Origin: Termitomyces sp. T153
Taxonomy: Eukaryota; Basidiomycota; Agaricomycetes; Agaricales; Lyophyllaceae
DNA: 64,000 bases
Assembly: GCA_018296165.2 (NCBI GenBank)
Contig: JACKQL020000001.1
Span: 372,001-436,000 of the forward strand
Direction: 5' to 3'
Made by a program: the position numbers and the translations under genes. Of this stretch, positions 34,497 to 43,171 are shown piece by piece (position 1 is the first letter of the stretch; every line of letters starts with the position of its first letter). The notes below the pieces were generated by a model. That model was not told the origin of the DNA. It saw only the letters and a list, made by a program, of their open reading frames with translations, and searched no databases.

Positions 34497-34894
34497 ACTT
34501 AGAAGAAAGTATAGATTCGCGGGCGATATTAGTGTGGCGACTATAGAAGGCGAGGCGCTGTACGCACAAAATCACGGCCGATGCTGCATACAGTCACCAG
34601 AGGTCAAGGCAGGAAGAAAGTCGACCACGCAACCAAACCCACTCCAACAATCCCAGTCAACTGACGACAACCTCCAGCCGATTTCGTCTTTGCTCCAAGC
34701 GGACCCTGATATTACTTACTTCGGAGGCTGAGCCATTATGTATCGTCCTGAGTCATCCCAGGTTGCCTTGATGAGTAGTGCAACAAACATAACTTGCAGC
34801 GAATCTCAAGTCAAACTCTCGCCATATCAATGATATTCGTAATTCAGCAGCAGCTCATGAATTACTTAGTACATAGAAAGAAATCACATGTTGA
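34497..34894. other. Intergenic stretch upstream of the disordered protein gene
   Basis: About 400 bases between the start of the disordered protein gene and the stop of RPS2, both on the - strand. The + strand frame 34357-34731 overlaps a supported exon and ends here; it has no recognisable content. Nothing else is seen. Confidence 0.45.
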
Positions 34895-35784
34895 TCAATA
34901 TGCCCTCTTACCCGCTGCGAGTTGAAGGTGAGCACTGTGCTCATCATAAGGGAATTTGGAAAGGGGAATTTCACGCCACAAATCAGGTGTGAGGAAGGCG
35001 TAGGTTTTGGTGATCTATATATATTGCAATTATAAGGGGAATTCGGACGAGAGATCAAAACACGTACAGCAGCAAAGGTAGCCTTCAGGAAGTTACCCAT
35101 GGTCGCCGTAGAACCCTTGGACTGTGTGTAGACATCCTCGACACCAGCAAGTTGTAGAAGGCGTTTTGAAGCAGGGGCAGCAACGATACCAGTTCCACGG
35201 GGAGCGGGGATCAGGCGGCACATGACCGAGCCGACCTTACCGCTGACCTTGGAGGGTACAGTGTGGGGCTCTCCAAGAGCAGCACCCCAGTAACCTCTTC
35301 TAACAGGAATGACAGAGAGCTTGGCAAGGATGATAGCACCACGGATGGCGGTAGCAACTTCCTTGGCACACTTGACACCAAGACCAACATGTCCCTCTGA
35401 GTCACCAATGGCAACGAAAGCCTTGAAGCGTGTACGTTGACCAGCACGAGTTTGCTTCTGCACTGGCATGATCTTCATGACCTCGTCCTTGAGCTTGGGG
35501 AGGAAGAAGTCGATGATTTGGTATTCCTTGACAGGAAGCGAGAACAGATATATCTCCTCAATGGATTTAATTTTTCCATCCTTCACGAGACGACCCAATT
35601 TTGTGACAGGAACCCTAAAGATTGAGATAGTACCAAACGATGGGAAAAAGGTAACAATTATGGTGGCTTACCATTCTTTCTCCTCGTCCTTGCGTCCTCC
35701 ACGGCGGGGCCCTCTACGGCCACGACCTCGCTCGCCACGTCCACGTCCAAATCCACCACGTCCTCGAGGGGCAGCATCGGCCAT
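34895..35784 (-). CDS. RPS2: 40S ribosomal protein S2 (uS5)
   Basis: It starts [20 protein letters not shown], the arginine-glycine-rich N-terminus typical of eukaryotic uS5, followed by an intron after DEEKEW. The S5 fold is clear: [121 protein letters not shown] second intron after ATFAA joins to [19 protein letters not shown] and the end LAAGKRAY. It forms part of the 40S mRNA entry channel. A CACGTG at 36035-36040 lies 250 bp upstream. Confidence 0.97.
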
Positions 35785-36226
35785 CTTGTATGTTTGGCGA
35801 AAGAGTACTGTTAATAAGATGTAAGTGAGTAAAGGTCATCCAAACAGTCGATCGCCAATCCAGCGCGTTCTGGCGTGATTCTGGTCGAGAAAAGACCAGA
35901 ATGAGTCCTACAGCATGCCAACAAGGGGACCAAGGCGCAACTGGGGACGAAATTGATACTCACAGGTCTTGAGGTCGCTGTCTTTAGCGGTGGTGAACTC
36001 CTGTCCACTCAAATTTGCTATGTCCAACGGCTGGCACGTGCGCAGCGGAGATTACCGAAGTATGGTCATATTTGATGACCAAGGTGAACCACAGCTTGCC
36101 TCATTCCTTACTTCAGAAACTGCAGAGGTGGGTATTCTTCATCCTTTGATAGCCCAATTGTTCATATTCACCTGAAGAATACTCTTTACATTTCGCTCTC
36201 TCTTAAATCAATCAAGTTGGCAGCCT
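35785..36226. other. Divergent intergenic region RPS2/antizyme with an upstream open frame
   Basis: About 440 bases. It holds a CACGTG at 36035-36040 and, on the + strand, an ATG at 36020 starting a frame (MSNGWHVRSGDYRSMVIF..) that reaches a good splice donor GAG|GTGGGT at about 36126. This could be a 5' exon or an upstream ORF of the antizyme transcript. I cannot join it in frame to the antizyme by a convincing intron. Confidence 0.45.
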
Positions 36227-37293
36227 ATGTCGTTGAATACAATGTCCAATATTATAAAACAAAAGTCTAGTCTTTGCCCCACGTTCGTCCTTTTACCCTC
36301 CATGGTTTACACCGAAATTAATATTCTTTTCATATCTAGCAACGGTCGTCAGACCGTTGGAGATGGGGCTTCTCTTCCTTTCGACACCGAAGCCAGTGTA
36401 CTTGCTGTGTGCCATCTCCAGGGCACCGATGACATGTACTATTACTCTACTACCTTCTCTGGCGGACCCGGGGTCAGCTCCGTTCCGATTACTCCAGTCG
36501 TTCATTTCACTCAAATTTTCTCTAGTGGCGTTTTTGACACCCCTAAGCCAAAATGCCCTCCAGACCGAGGGTCGTCGGACTGCGTGACAGGCAGTCCGGC
36601 GTCTGTCTATTCCAGTTACATTTCTTCCTCTTCTGAACTCCACCATGCATCAACTAAATCAAATAAATTACTTTCTGCGAACACCGACACTTCACGCGAC
36701 GGCTTCTCTTATACCCGTCCCGTGGTCCTCCCTCGCGCGATTCCAACACGATCTGCTTCTGAACTCTCGACGCCGCCCTTGACCCCCGATGATGGAGACG
36801 AAAGCGACTTTGGCAGTCTGGGATCCAAGCCTTCGCCTGCGACTGTCAATAAGTCTCAGGGGAAGGATGCCCTTGACTTTCTAATGAACTTGTTTCCGCA
36901 TCAAGGTCTTCAGGCGTTCCCTTATGCCAAGAAAGTCTCTATTGCTGCTCCTAACCTGGGTGCGGCATTTGATGGGGTCGTCCTCGAGCTACCTGGAAAA
37001 CCCAAGACTCTCTATGTTGACGGCAAGAGCGCCGAATCCGTCAGCTTTCGAGAAAGGTGATATTTTTCACTTGATTCACGTGAAAGTTAGCTAACGTTAT
37101 CACCAGCATCGTAGCCCTTTTGGACCTAGCCGATGAGAGACTTGAATGTTCCGCACTTGTTATTGTCTTGGAGCGTGTCTCGCCCAATTTGGGCGCCCTG
37201 TTGCATTCCCTCATGTACGTTGGAGGGACTGTTGTTACCAAGCCTGTCTTCCAGGTCGATCCTGCCTATGTACTTGTTGGGCTTGAGATTTGA
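36227..37293 (+). CDS. Ornithine decarboxylase antizyme with +1 programmed frameshift
   Basis: Antizyme binds ornithine decarboxylase, sends it to the proteasome and limits polyamine uptake; its synthesis needs a polyamine-induced +1 frameshift at the end of ORF1. ORF1 contains MYYYSTTFSGGPG, and after removal of an inferred intron (36473-36525) reads GGPG-WRF then UGA (36535-36537); shifting +1 continues DTPKPKCPPDRG. The antizyme domain follows (ALDFLMNLFPHQGLQAFPYAKKV...GVVLELPGKPKTLYVDG), and a last intron (37059-37109) joins to SIVALLDLADERLECSALVIVLE...YVGGTVV...AYVLVGLEI and stop. The 5' end is uncertain: ATG 36227 keeps frame without splicing, but another intron ending at 36339 is plausible. 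Confidence 0.85.
36473..36525 (+). other. Inferred 53-nt intron next to the antizyme frameshift site
   Basis: The donor is GG|GTCAGC and the acceptor TTCTCTAG, with a pyrimidine-rich 3' end and a possible branch sequence around TTTCAC. GTCAG-type donors occur elsewhere in this window (BTA1 last intron). Splicing gives GGA CCC GGG TGG CGT TTT TGA. Length 53 is not a multiple of three, so spliced and unspliced RNAs differ in reading frame. Confidence 0.65.
36532..36537 (+). promoter_or_regulatory. Predicted +1 frameshift site UUU-UGA
   Basis: In the spliced frame the last sense codon of ORF1 is TTT and the stop is TGA followed by C. Slipping one base gives GAC and enters the antizyme frame. 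Position right after a GGPG-W motif matches the family, in which mammalian ORF1 ends with a Gly-Pro-rich segment and Trp just before UCC-UGA. Confidence 0.65.
36556..36601 (+). promoter_or_regulatory. Two tandem hairpins 3' of the frameshift site
   Basis: Hairpin 1: CCCTC (36556-36560) pairs with GAGGG (36567-36571), loop CAGACC. Hairpin 2: CGTCGGACTGC (36573-36583) pairs with GCAGTCCGGCG (36591-36601), 11 bp with one G-U pair and a 7-nt loop GTGACAG. They begin 18 nt after the UGA. Antizyme mRNAs often have a 3' stimulatory RNA structure, so a role in frameshifting is a reasonable inference. Confidence 0.55.
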
Positions 37294-37581
37294 AGAGTAC
37301 CTACCCCTTTTCCAGTAGATATCGACGTTCCATTCAGAATAGTGTTTATTGTTTTTCTTCTCATCGAATACATTCCTTATCATTTGTCCCGTGTCAACCG
37401 AGACAGACCATTGACAACACCGATTTCCCACGGGCGGATACTGTTCTTCCTCTTCATACAAGGTCAAGACTTTACTATTCTGCTCCAGCGCGGTGATAAG
37501 GAGAGTGGTAGGCTGTTCTCTACAAGGGTGCGTACGTCGGGAAGGACCATCCAGTTCCGCTGCTTAGTTGTCATTCCTTAG

Positions 37582-38880
37582 ATGTCCGCTAGCATACGGA
37601 AGGCATTCCACACCATCGTGCAAGCATTTATTGTGGCAGTCAGTCGTCTAGACAAGTCGTTGTCTCCTTCTGTCACTGTCAGTCGGTTGCGCAAACACCA
37701 GTTCACCGTAGCTGACAGCATCCACCTTTTACACATTGCCAATGCTACCTTCTGGTTATATATTATGTACGAGCCCGGTTTTCCCATGAAACTCGTCATT
37801 CCAGTATTGTGGTCACTGGTGCTCCTCGTCCCTCTCACCTCACAATTTTTCTTGCCTGCAACTCCCATCTTGATGTGGCTTATCACGTACTACTCATCAC
37901 GATTTATCCCTACCTCGTGGAGACCGAATATTTCAGTGTCTCTACTTCCAACTCTCGAGTCAGTCTTGTACGGAGCCAACATTTCTGACATTCTCACCCG
38001 ATTCACCCATCCCATCCTCGACATCCTCGCCTGGCTCCCGTACGGTGTCGGTCACTTCAGCATTCCCTTCTTTGTCGCCGCATTCCTCTGGCTCTTCCGC
38101 TCGAAAGAGTCTCTTCACCTTTGGGCTCGTACGTTTGGCTACCTCAATTTCGCTGGCGTTGTCATCCAGATACTTTTTCCCTGTTCTGCACCATGGTATG
38201 AGCTTATCCACGGGCTCACCCCGGCAAATTATGCGATGAAGGGTTCTCCTGGCGGCCTTGCTCGCATAGATGATCTCTTAGGGACCAGCGCGTACACACA
38301 TGGATTTTCAAACGCTCCTGTCGTTTTCGGCGCCTTCCCATCCCTCCATGCGGCCTGCGCCACTATCGAGGCACTATTCATGTCTCATTTCTTCCCTGGA
38401 ACAACGCGCTACGTTTGGATATACACCGGCGTGCTTTATTGGGCCACAATGTACCTTACCCATCACTATCTCATTGACGTCGTGTCCGGTGCTTGCCTTG
38501 CAACCGCGTTCTTCTATCTCTTCCTTCCCGATAGCCTACGCGGTGACGCAGCTCTGGTGCCACCTGGTGGAGCCGTGAATCAGAGGTCAAAATATGAGGT
38601 GTATGATTTAGACCCCGCAGATGCATCAGCTTTCGAACTCAGTGATGTTAGTTCCGACGAGGAGGTTGATATCACTTACAGGTCTCCAAACATTGACCAA
38701 ACTTCGGCTGGAGTTGCCGTCACAGTATCAAAGAAGGGTCAATCGGAGGCAGGGAGGAAGGGTCATCGACACACTGCTAGCATTGCTAGCTTGATTAGGG
38801 GTGAGGAGCGTAGTGCACAGGATGGATGGAGCCCTGTGTCGGCGACTTTCACTGTACCACCCGCACATGGGGAGAGGTAA
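37582..38880 (+). CDS. AUR1: Inositol phosphorylceramide synthase AUR1
   Basis: An intronless frame of 432 codons. Aur1 transfers phosphoinositol from phosphatidylinositol to ceramide in the Golgi and is the target of aureobasidin A. Several membrane segments are visible (LVIPVLWSLVLLVPLTSQF; FSIPFFVAAFLWLF; FGYLNFAGVVIQILFPCSAPWY; YVWIYTGVLYWATMYL). The PAP2-like catalytic signature is GAFPSLHAACATIEAL with HHYLIDVVSGACLATAFFYLF, supplying the His-His-Asp triad. A hydrophilic Ser/Asp-rich tail of about 100 residues follows. It lies 288 bp after the antizyme stop on the same strand. Confidence 0.96.
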   Translation: MSASIRKAFHTIVQAFIVAVSRLDKSLSPSVTVSRLRKHQFTVADSIHLLHIANATFWLYIMYEPGFPMKLVIPVLWSLVLLVPLTSQFFLPATPILMWLITYYSSRFIPTSWRPNISVSLLPTLESVLYGANISDILTRFTHPILDILAWLPYGVGHFSIPFFVAAFLWLFRSKESLHLWARTFGYLNFAGVVIQILFPCSAPWYELIHGLTPANYAMKGSPGGLARIDDLLGTSAYTHGFSNAPVVFGAFPSLHAACATIEALFMSHFFPGTTRYVWIYTGVLYWATMYLTHHYLIDVVSGACLATAFFYLFLPDSLRGDAALVPPGGAVNQRSKYEVYDLDPADASAFELSDVSSDEEVDITYRSPNIDQTSAGVAVTVSKKGQSEAGRKGHRHTASIASLIRGEERSAQDGWSPVSATFTVPPAHGER

Positions 38881-39211
38881 TTAGTATAACGCTTGAGGAC
38901 ATACAATAGAGTTAACGTTAATTGATTGATACCCCAAGGCTGTACGAGCCGACTACTGATGCTATATATATGATTTATGATTTTGAGGAGTGTAAGGCCG
39001 GTAAGTAATTTTTATTCGTCCGAAAGAAGCGGTTCTTTTTTACAGTACCAATCACACAATATTAATCTAGTGCAGTGATTTTCAGAGCTTACTTGATGAT
39101 TGAAGAACAGAACTATTGAACGCATCCATTTACTGGGTCAATATTGACAATAGAGCGAATCTTCTTACTATCGAAATAAAGAAGTATACAATATGCAAGC
39201 TACATACATGA
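38881..39211. other. Convergent intergenic region AUR1/eIF3c
   Basis: About 330 AT-rich bases between two convergent stops; 3' UTRs only. No further element is recognised. Confidence 0.5.
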
Positions 39212-42143
39212 TTATGCAGCTACTTGTGGTCTCTGACCGGGCATTTGGTTTCCAAGACCTTGTGAGAAGCGACCACCGCGGCCACCCCGTGCACCTCCTG
39301 TTGTGTCAGTGGGCCTGGCTTCATAAAGAAGGGGTATTGAATCTTACCTCGAGCTCCTCTCGTTCTTTCACCACGACCTCTACGTTCTTGGGCTTGTTCC
39401 CCGCGTTTATCGCCCTTCGTACCATCAGTCCTATCACCCCAACCACCTGCTCCGCCCATCTTGGCATCTAACGCTTTCTCGCTTTGGTCAACCATCGCCG
39501 CAAGCTTTTCTGCCAGAGTCTGCGCAAGCTGCTGCGTACGAGACAGCTCGATGCGGTGGAACACTACAACATCGCCGGATTGGTCAAGTGAAGCTGAGAG
39601 CTCCTCGTTCCAGATCATTTTAGAGACGATGGAAGTCACTGTGTTGATGGGGAGGGAGAAGGTACGGGAGAGCAACGAGATAGAGAGAGTGCTGTAGTGA
39701 GGAGCATATGTAAAGAGATAAGTGCGTAACCCTTGCTCCTGTATCCGCCTTGATAAGTTAAAGGTCAACGCATGGCAAGTCCAGGTTCAGACGGTCACTT
39801 ACTTGGCCAACATCTCCTTGACGGCTGCAGCCTCGGGCATCAAACTCCAAATCTTGATGCTTTGAATGAGATCTCGGCATTGCTCCCAATCTCCATCCTG
39901 AAGGGCTTTGCTCGCCTGCATGATATGGTCGCGAGTGCTCTCAGGAGGGCCAGTGAAAACTTGGCGATCAGCAAAGTCAAGAAGGCGGCGGAAAGGTTTT
40001 GAGATTGCTTTGCGTTTCAACTCCTCGGATTCAATGCTAGCGAGCAGGGGTATTTCGACAAGCATGCTGGATACCAAAAAGGCAGCTTCAAGCAGTTCAG
40101 TGTTGATATGCATGTGGAAAGGCAGTTGGCGTTGCTTCTCGGCCTTTTCTTGCTCTGGCGTAAGGACCTGGAAGCGTTGTTGATGAACGCCTTGTGCAAG
40201 AAGTTCCTTGACACGTTGTGTAGTGAAGATCTCTTGGAGGGTAGCTTGAGCTTCCTTGATGAGTCCTGAGCGGAATGCACATAGACCAAGCTGGACGACG
40301 GTGCGATTGTAAAGAATTTGGGTGCCGACATCTGCAGAATGAATTGACTCCTGCAAGTGGGACATGAGAAGCATGTCACGGGCTGTGTAGAATTCGTTGT
40401 GCAAGGCATGATGGTAGATGTGGCTGAGCATTGCACGGGTTCTCAGAAGAGAGTTGCCAGATCTGTAGAGGTAGACACAGAGAGAGTGAATGAGCGCTGT
40501 TGTCGTTCCTTGAACCGAAAAAACCATGCTAGGTTTTATTTCCGATGTGTCTGCAGCTGCCTCAAGTGCGGTAACAACAGCGTTAGGCTGTCCAGAATCG
40601 TGAGGCCCTAATAGCCATCAATCGTATTGTTATCACCCACCTTTGAGTAAATGTGCTCGAGACGTCGCATTATCACGCGACCCAGAGGCTCGTCCTGTTT
40701 GGTTTTCTCGTAGAAAGCCTGTGCTCGACAAATGGTGCAATAGAGTCCTTTTTCATCTTTCAAGCGATCAACATATTCCGTGCCATGAGGGTCGATATTT
40801 TGCAAACTCCTCGTGAACTCGTCGTCCAATCGATCGATGAAACTGATGATGCTACCCCGGATACGAACAACACCGCCCTCTGTGGCAGGTGACCTTTCGA
40901 CCAACTCGTCATAATCTTCGGTCACTTCTTGGATCGAGTAATTTCCATCTGAGGCAACGATGGACACAAGTTGATCTACCTCCCTTTGTGCATGGAGCCA
41001 GAGCTCAATGGGCATGTGAGTGGACACCGATGAGTTGTAATCGAATCGAGATGAAATGAGTGCGAGGAGTACACGGATACGCTGGTATGAGGTAGCTGCG
41101 ACTTCAAGAAGTTTCTCGAGAATACGGATTTGCTCGGCACGGTCAGTGTTCTGAGTGATAATGAGGAACCTCAAGAAGGTAATAACTAGTTTGGACATAT
41201 TGACTGACCTTCTTTCCACGCGCCTCCTGAACGGCCTGCAGATTTTTGAAAATTCCTTCTGACGTGAATTGCATCACCTTGCCACCTTTTCCGACAGTAG
41301 TGAAGTCATCGGTCGCGTTGTCTTCGCCAACTTGTGCAGCGACCCGTCGTCCAGATGTGGTTGGCTCGGGGGCGACTATGGCAGAATATTCACGTTCGAA
41401 AGCTTCAGGATCCTATATATATTTAAGGGAAGTCGCAGCACATGCGAACAGAGGAACAGACCTCCTGGAATTTTTTGACTTCGGTCTCGTACTCCTTGAG
41501 CGCCTTTTTCACCTTTTGCTTGACGGCTGTGAGTGCCTTGGCATTGGTAGCATTCATCTTCTTTTTGGCCTCCTTCTCCTTCGCCACTGCGGTATTGAGG
41601 GAGCCTTCGAGGCTAACCAGAGTCTGGATATAGAAGGGAGGAACAGGTTCGGAGACATTGTGTTGCCTTTGGACCATGCGGGCGAGCTTGTCAAACTCTG
41701 CAAAGATTGTTCAATGGACATCGCAGAACACGATCAAGTGCAATACCATTTGAGATGGCAACCCAATCGTTTATTTTGAGGCCATTTTCGATGACCTTCC
41801 CAGTTGCCTTCATCTCGTCCAAGCGCCTCTCTGAAGCACTCTTGATGCGGACACCAGGAGCCTCGTCGTCGCTTTCCTCCTCGTCATCAGTATCGTCAAC
41901 AGTCGGAAGACCTGGGCGGCGAGGAGGAGGGGCATCGCTGTCGCTGTCACTCTCCTCGTCACTGTCAGAGTCGCTGGAGTCGGAGCCGGCGGTTTTGAGG
42001 AACCTGGACATGGAGCCAGGGGCTTGCTTTGTTGAGACAAGAGGACGCTGGGAAACGTCCTCGGCGCCAGAGGACATGGACTCATCGTCAGAGGACTCAG
42101 AGTCCGAGTCAGAATCGCCTGCTTGTCTGAAGAACCGCGACAT
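39212..42143 (-). CDS. NIP1: Translation initiation factor eIF3 subunit c
   Basis: It starts MSRFFRQAGDSDSDSESSDDE, the acidic eIF3c N-terminus that contacts eIF1 and eIF5. A second near-copy, MSRFLKTAGSDSSDSDS, follows about 35 residues later. The body has GLKINDWVAISNEFDKLARMV, a Lys/Ala coiled stretch, DRAEQIRILEKLLEVAATSYQRIRVLLALISSRFDY, then the PCI domain (CRDLIQSIKIWSLMPEAAAVKEML, IQEQGLRTYLFTYAPHYSTLSI, INTVTSIVSKMIWNEELSASLD). The C-terminus is Arg-Gly rich (RRGRGERTRG..GGRFSQGLGNQM) and ends at 39212. Several short introns interrupt it. The frame extends past 42143 without ATG. Confidence 0.96.
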
Positions 42144-42220
42144 GGTGGTGGTCGACAAAATTTAGAGTTAGTTGATTATCAAATTACTAATGATAACAAT
42201 AATAATACACAAATAATTCA

Positions 42221-43066
42221 CTATTTCGCAGCGTATCCCTCTGCACCCCACAAGGCTAGCAAGCCAACACTCACTGCAGACACAATCCGCCGGTCCCATG
42301 TCGGTCGGTCCCAGTGCACATATGAAAAGTATCCCACCGCACCCAAAGCTACCGTGTTCACTGTCGTGCCGCTCAGCGATGCTCCACTTGCTCATGTTCT
42401 CCACTTACCCAGCCCAAAGATGCCCCCAAGCACTCCAGGACGAAGTATCTGTTCACGAATATGTCTGTAGATCAGTGTGCCCTCCTCCTTCGCTCGCCGC
42501 TCTTCCGCCTGGCCGCGTAGTGTCTTGCGATACTTCTCTGCTGCATATCCCTCAACCGACAGAAGCGCGAATGCTGCCGCTACAGTGGACGAAACCACAG
42601 CCCTGTCCTCACGCAAATGTGGCTGTGTGTAGAAAGCACGTCCTGCGCCTATGAGAAGACCGAGGTTGACTATACCGATATGAGCTAGGTTCCAGATGCA
42701 AACAAGCACATACCGAGACCAATAAGACCTCCAGCAACGCCTGGTTGAAAGAGGTGGCACTTGGCGACCTCCCACAGGTATAGGCCCTCTGCTTCGACTT
42801 CTCTGAGATGCCTGTTGGTCCTTTCCTTCCTCGAACGACGGCCGTCGTCGTCATTATCATCATGTTTAGGAGTAACAAGATTCACTTTATTGGCCGTGTT
42901 GTCGACTTGATCGATGGTGGGTGCGGTAGGTGGAGTGGTGTTTAGAAGAGCAGGATCTGGCTGGGGCTGTCGAGTGGGGGTGAGAGCGACGGCCGGAGAC
43001 AGAAGAGAGACTTGCCTGGTCTTGTGGGAGCGGAGCATTGGCAGCTGCGACGGAGGCATAGGACAT
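42221..43066 (-). CDS. Small membrane protein with an internal duplication, OM14-like
   Basis: The start MSYASVAAANAPLPQDQ joins, by removal of a GC-AG intron (42967-43015), to PQPDPALLNTTPPTAP. A charged, probably coiled region (DGRRSRKERTNRHLREVEAEG) precedes two copies of one module of about 60 residues: FQPGVAGGLIGL..NLGLLIGAGRAFYTQPHLREDRAVVSS..ALLSVEGYAAEKY, then LRPGVLGGIFGLALGAVGYFSYVHWDRPTWDRRIVSA..LALWGAEGYAAK. Each module has a glycine-zipper-like and a second hydrophobic segment. N-terminus and modules suggest the fungal OM14-type mitochondrial outer-membrane proteins, which I state with low certainty. Only 77 bp separate its stop from the eIF3c start. Confidence 0.8.
42967..43015 (-). 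other. GC-AG intron in the OM14-like gene
   Basis: Donor CAG|GCAAGT matches the strict consensus known for GC-AG introns; acceptor is CGACAG. Removing its 49 nt joins DQ to PQPDPALLN in frame. No GT donor nearby gives an equally good join. Confidence 0.7.
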
Positions 43067-43171
43067 GTTGGGGGGAAGCTGAAGTGCAGTCGTGTAGCAA
43101 GTGTCTTATAAAGAACGTCGATATGGCGTGACGTCACCGGCGTCATGGGTATAAAATTAAAATTATCAACC

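Noticed and set aside
34357..34731. Open frame of 124 codons on + strand
   Set aside because: It is antisense to the supported first exon of the disordered protein and has a biased Arg/Glu composition expected of a shadow frame.
36531..36537. Frameshift at UUU-UGA in unspliced antizyme RNA
   Set aside because: Without splicing, a TAG stop lies directly upstream in that frame (36523-36525), so ORF1 cannot read through to the site; the site only makes sense after splicing.
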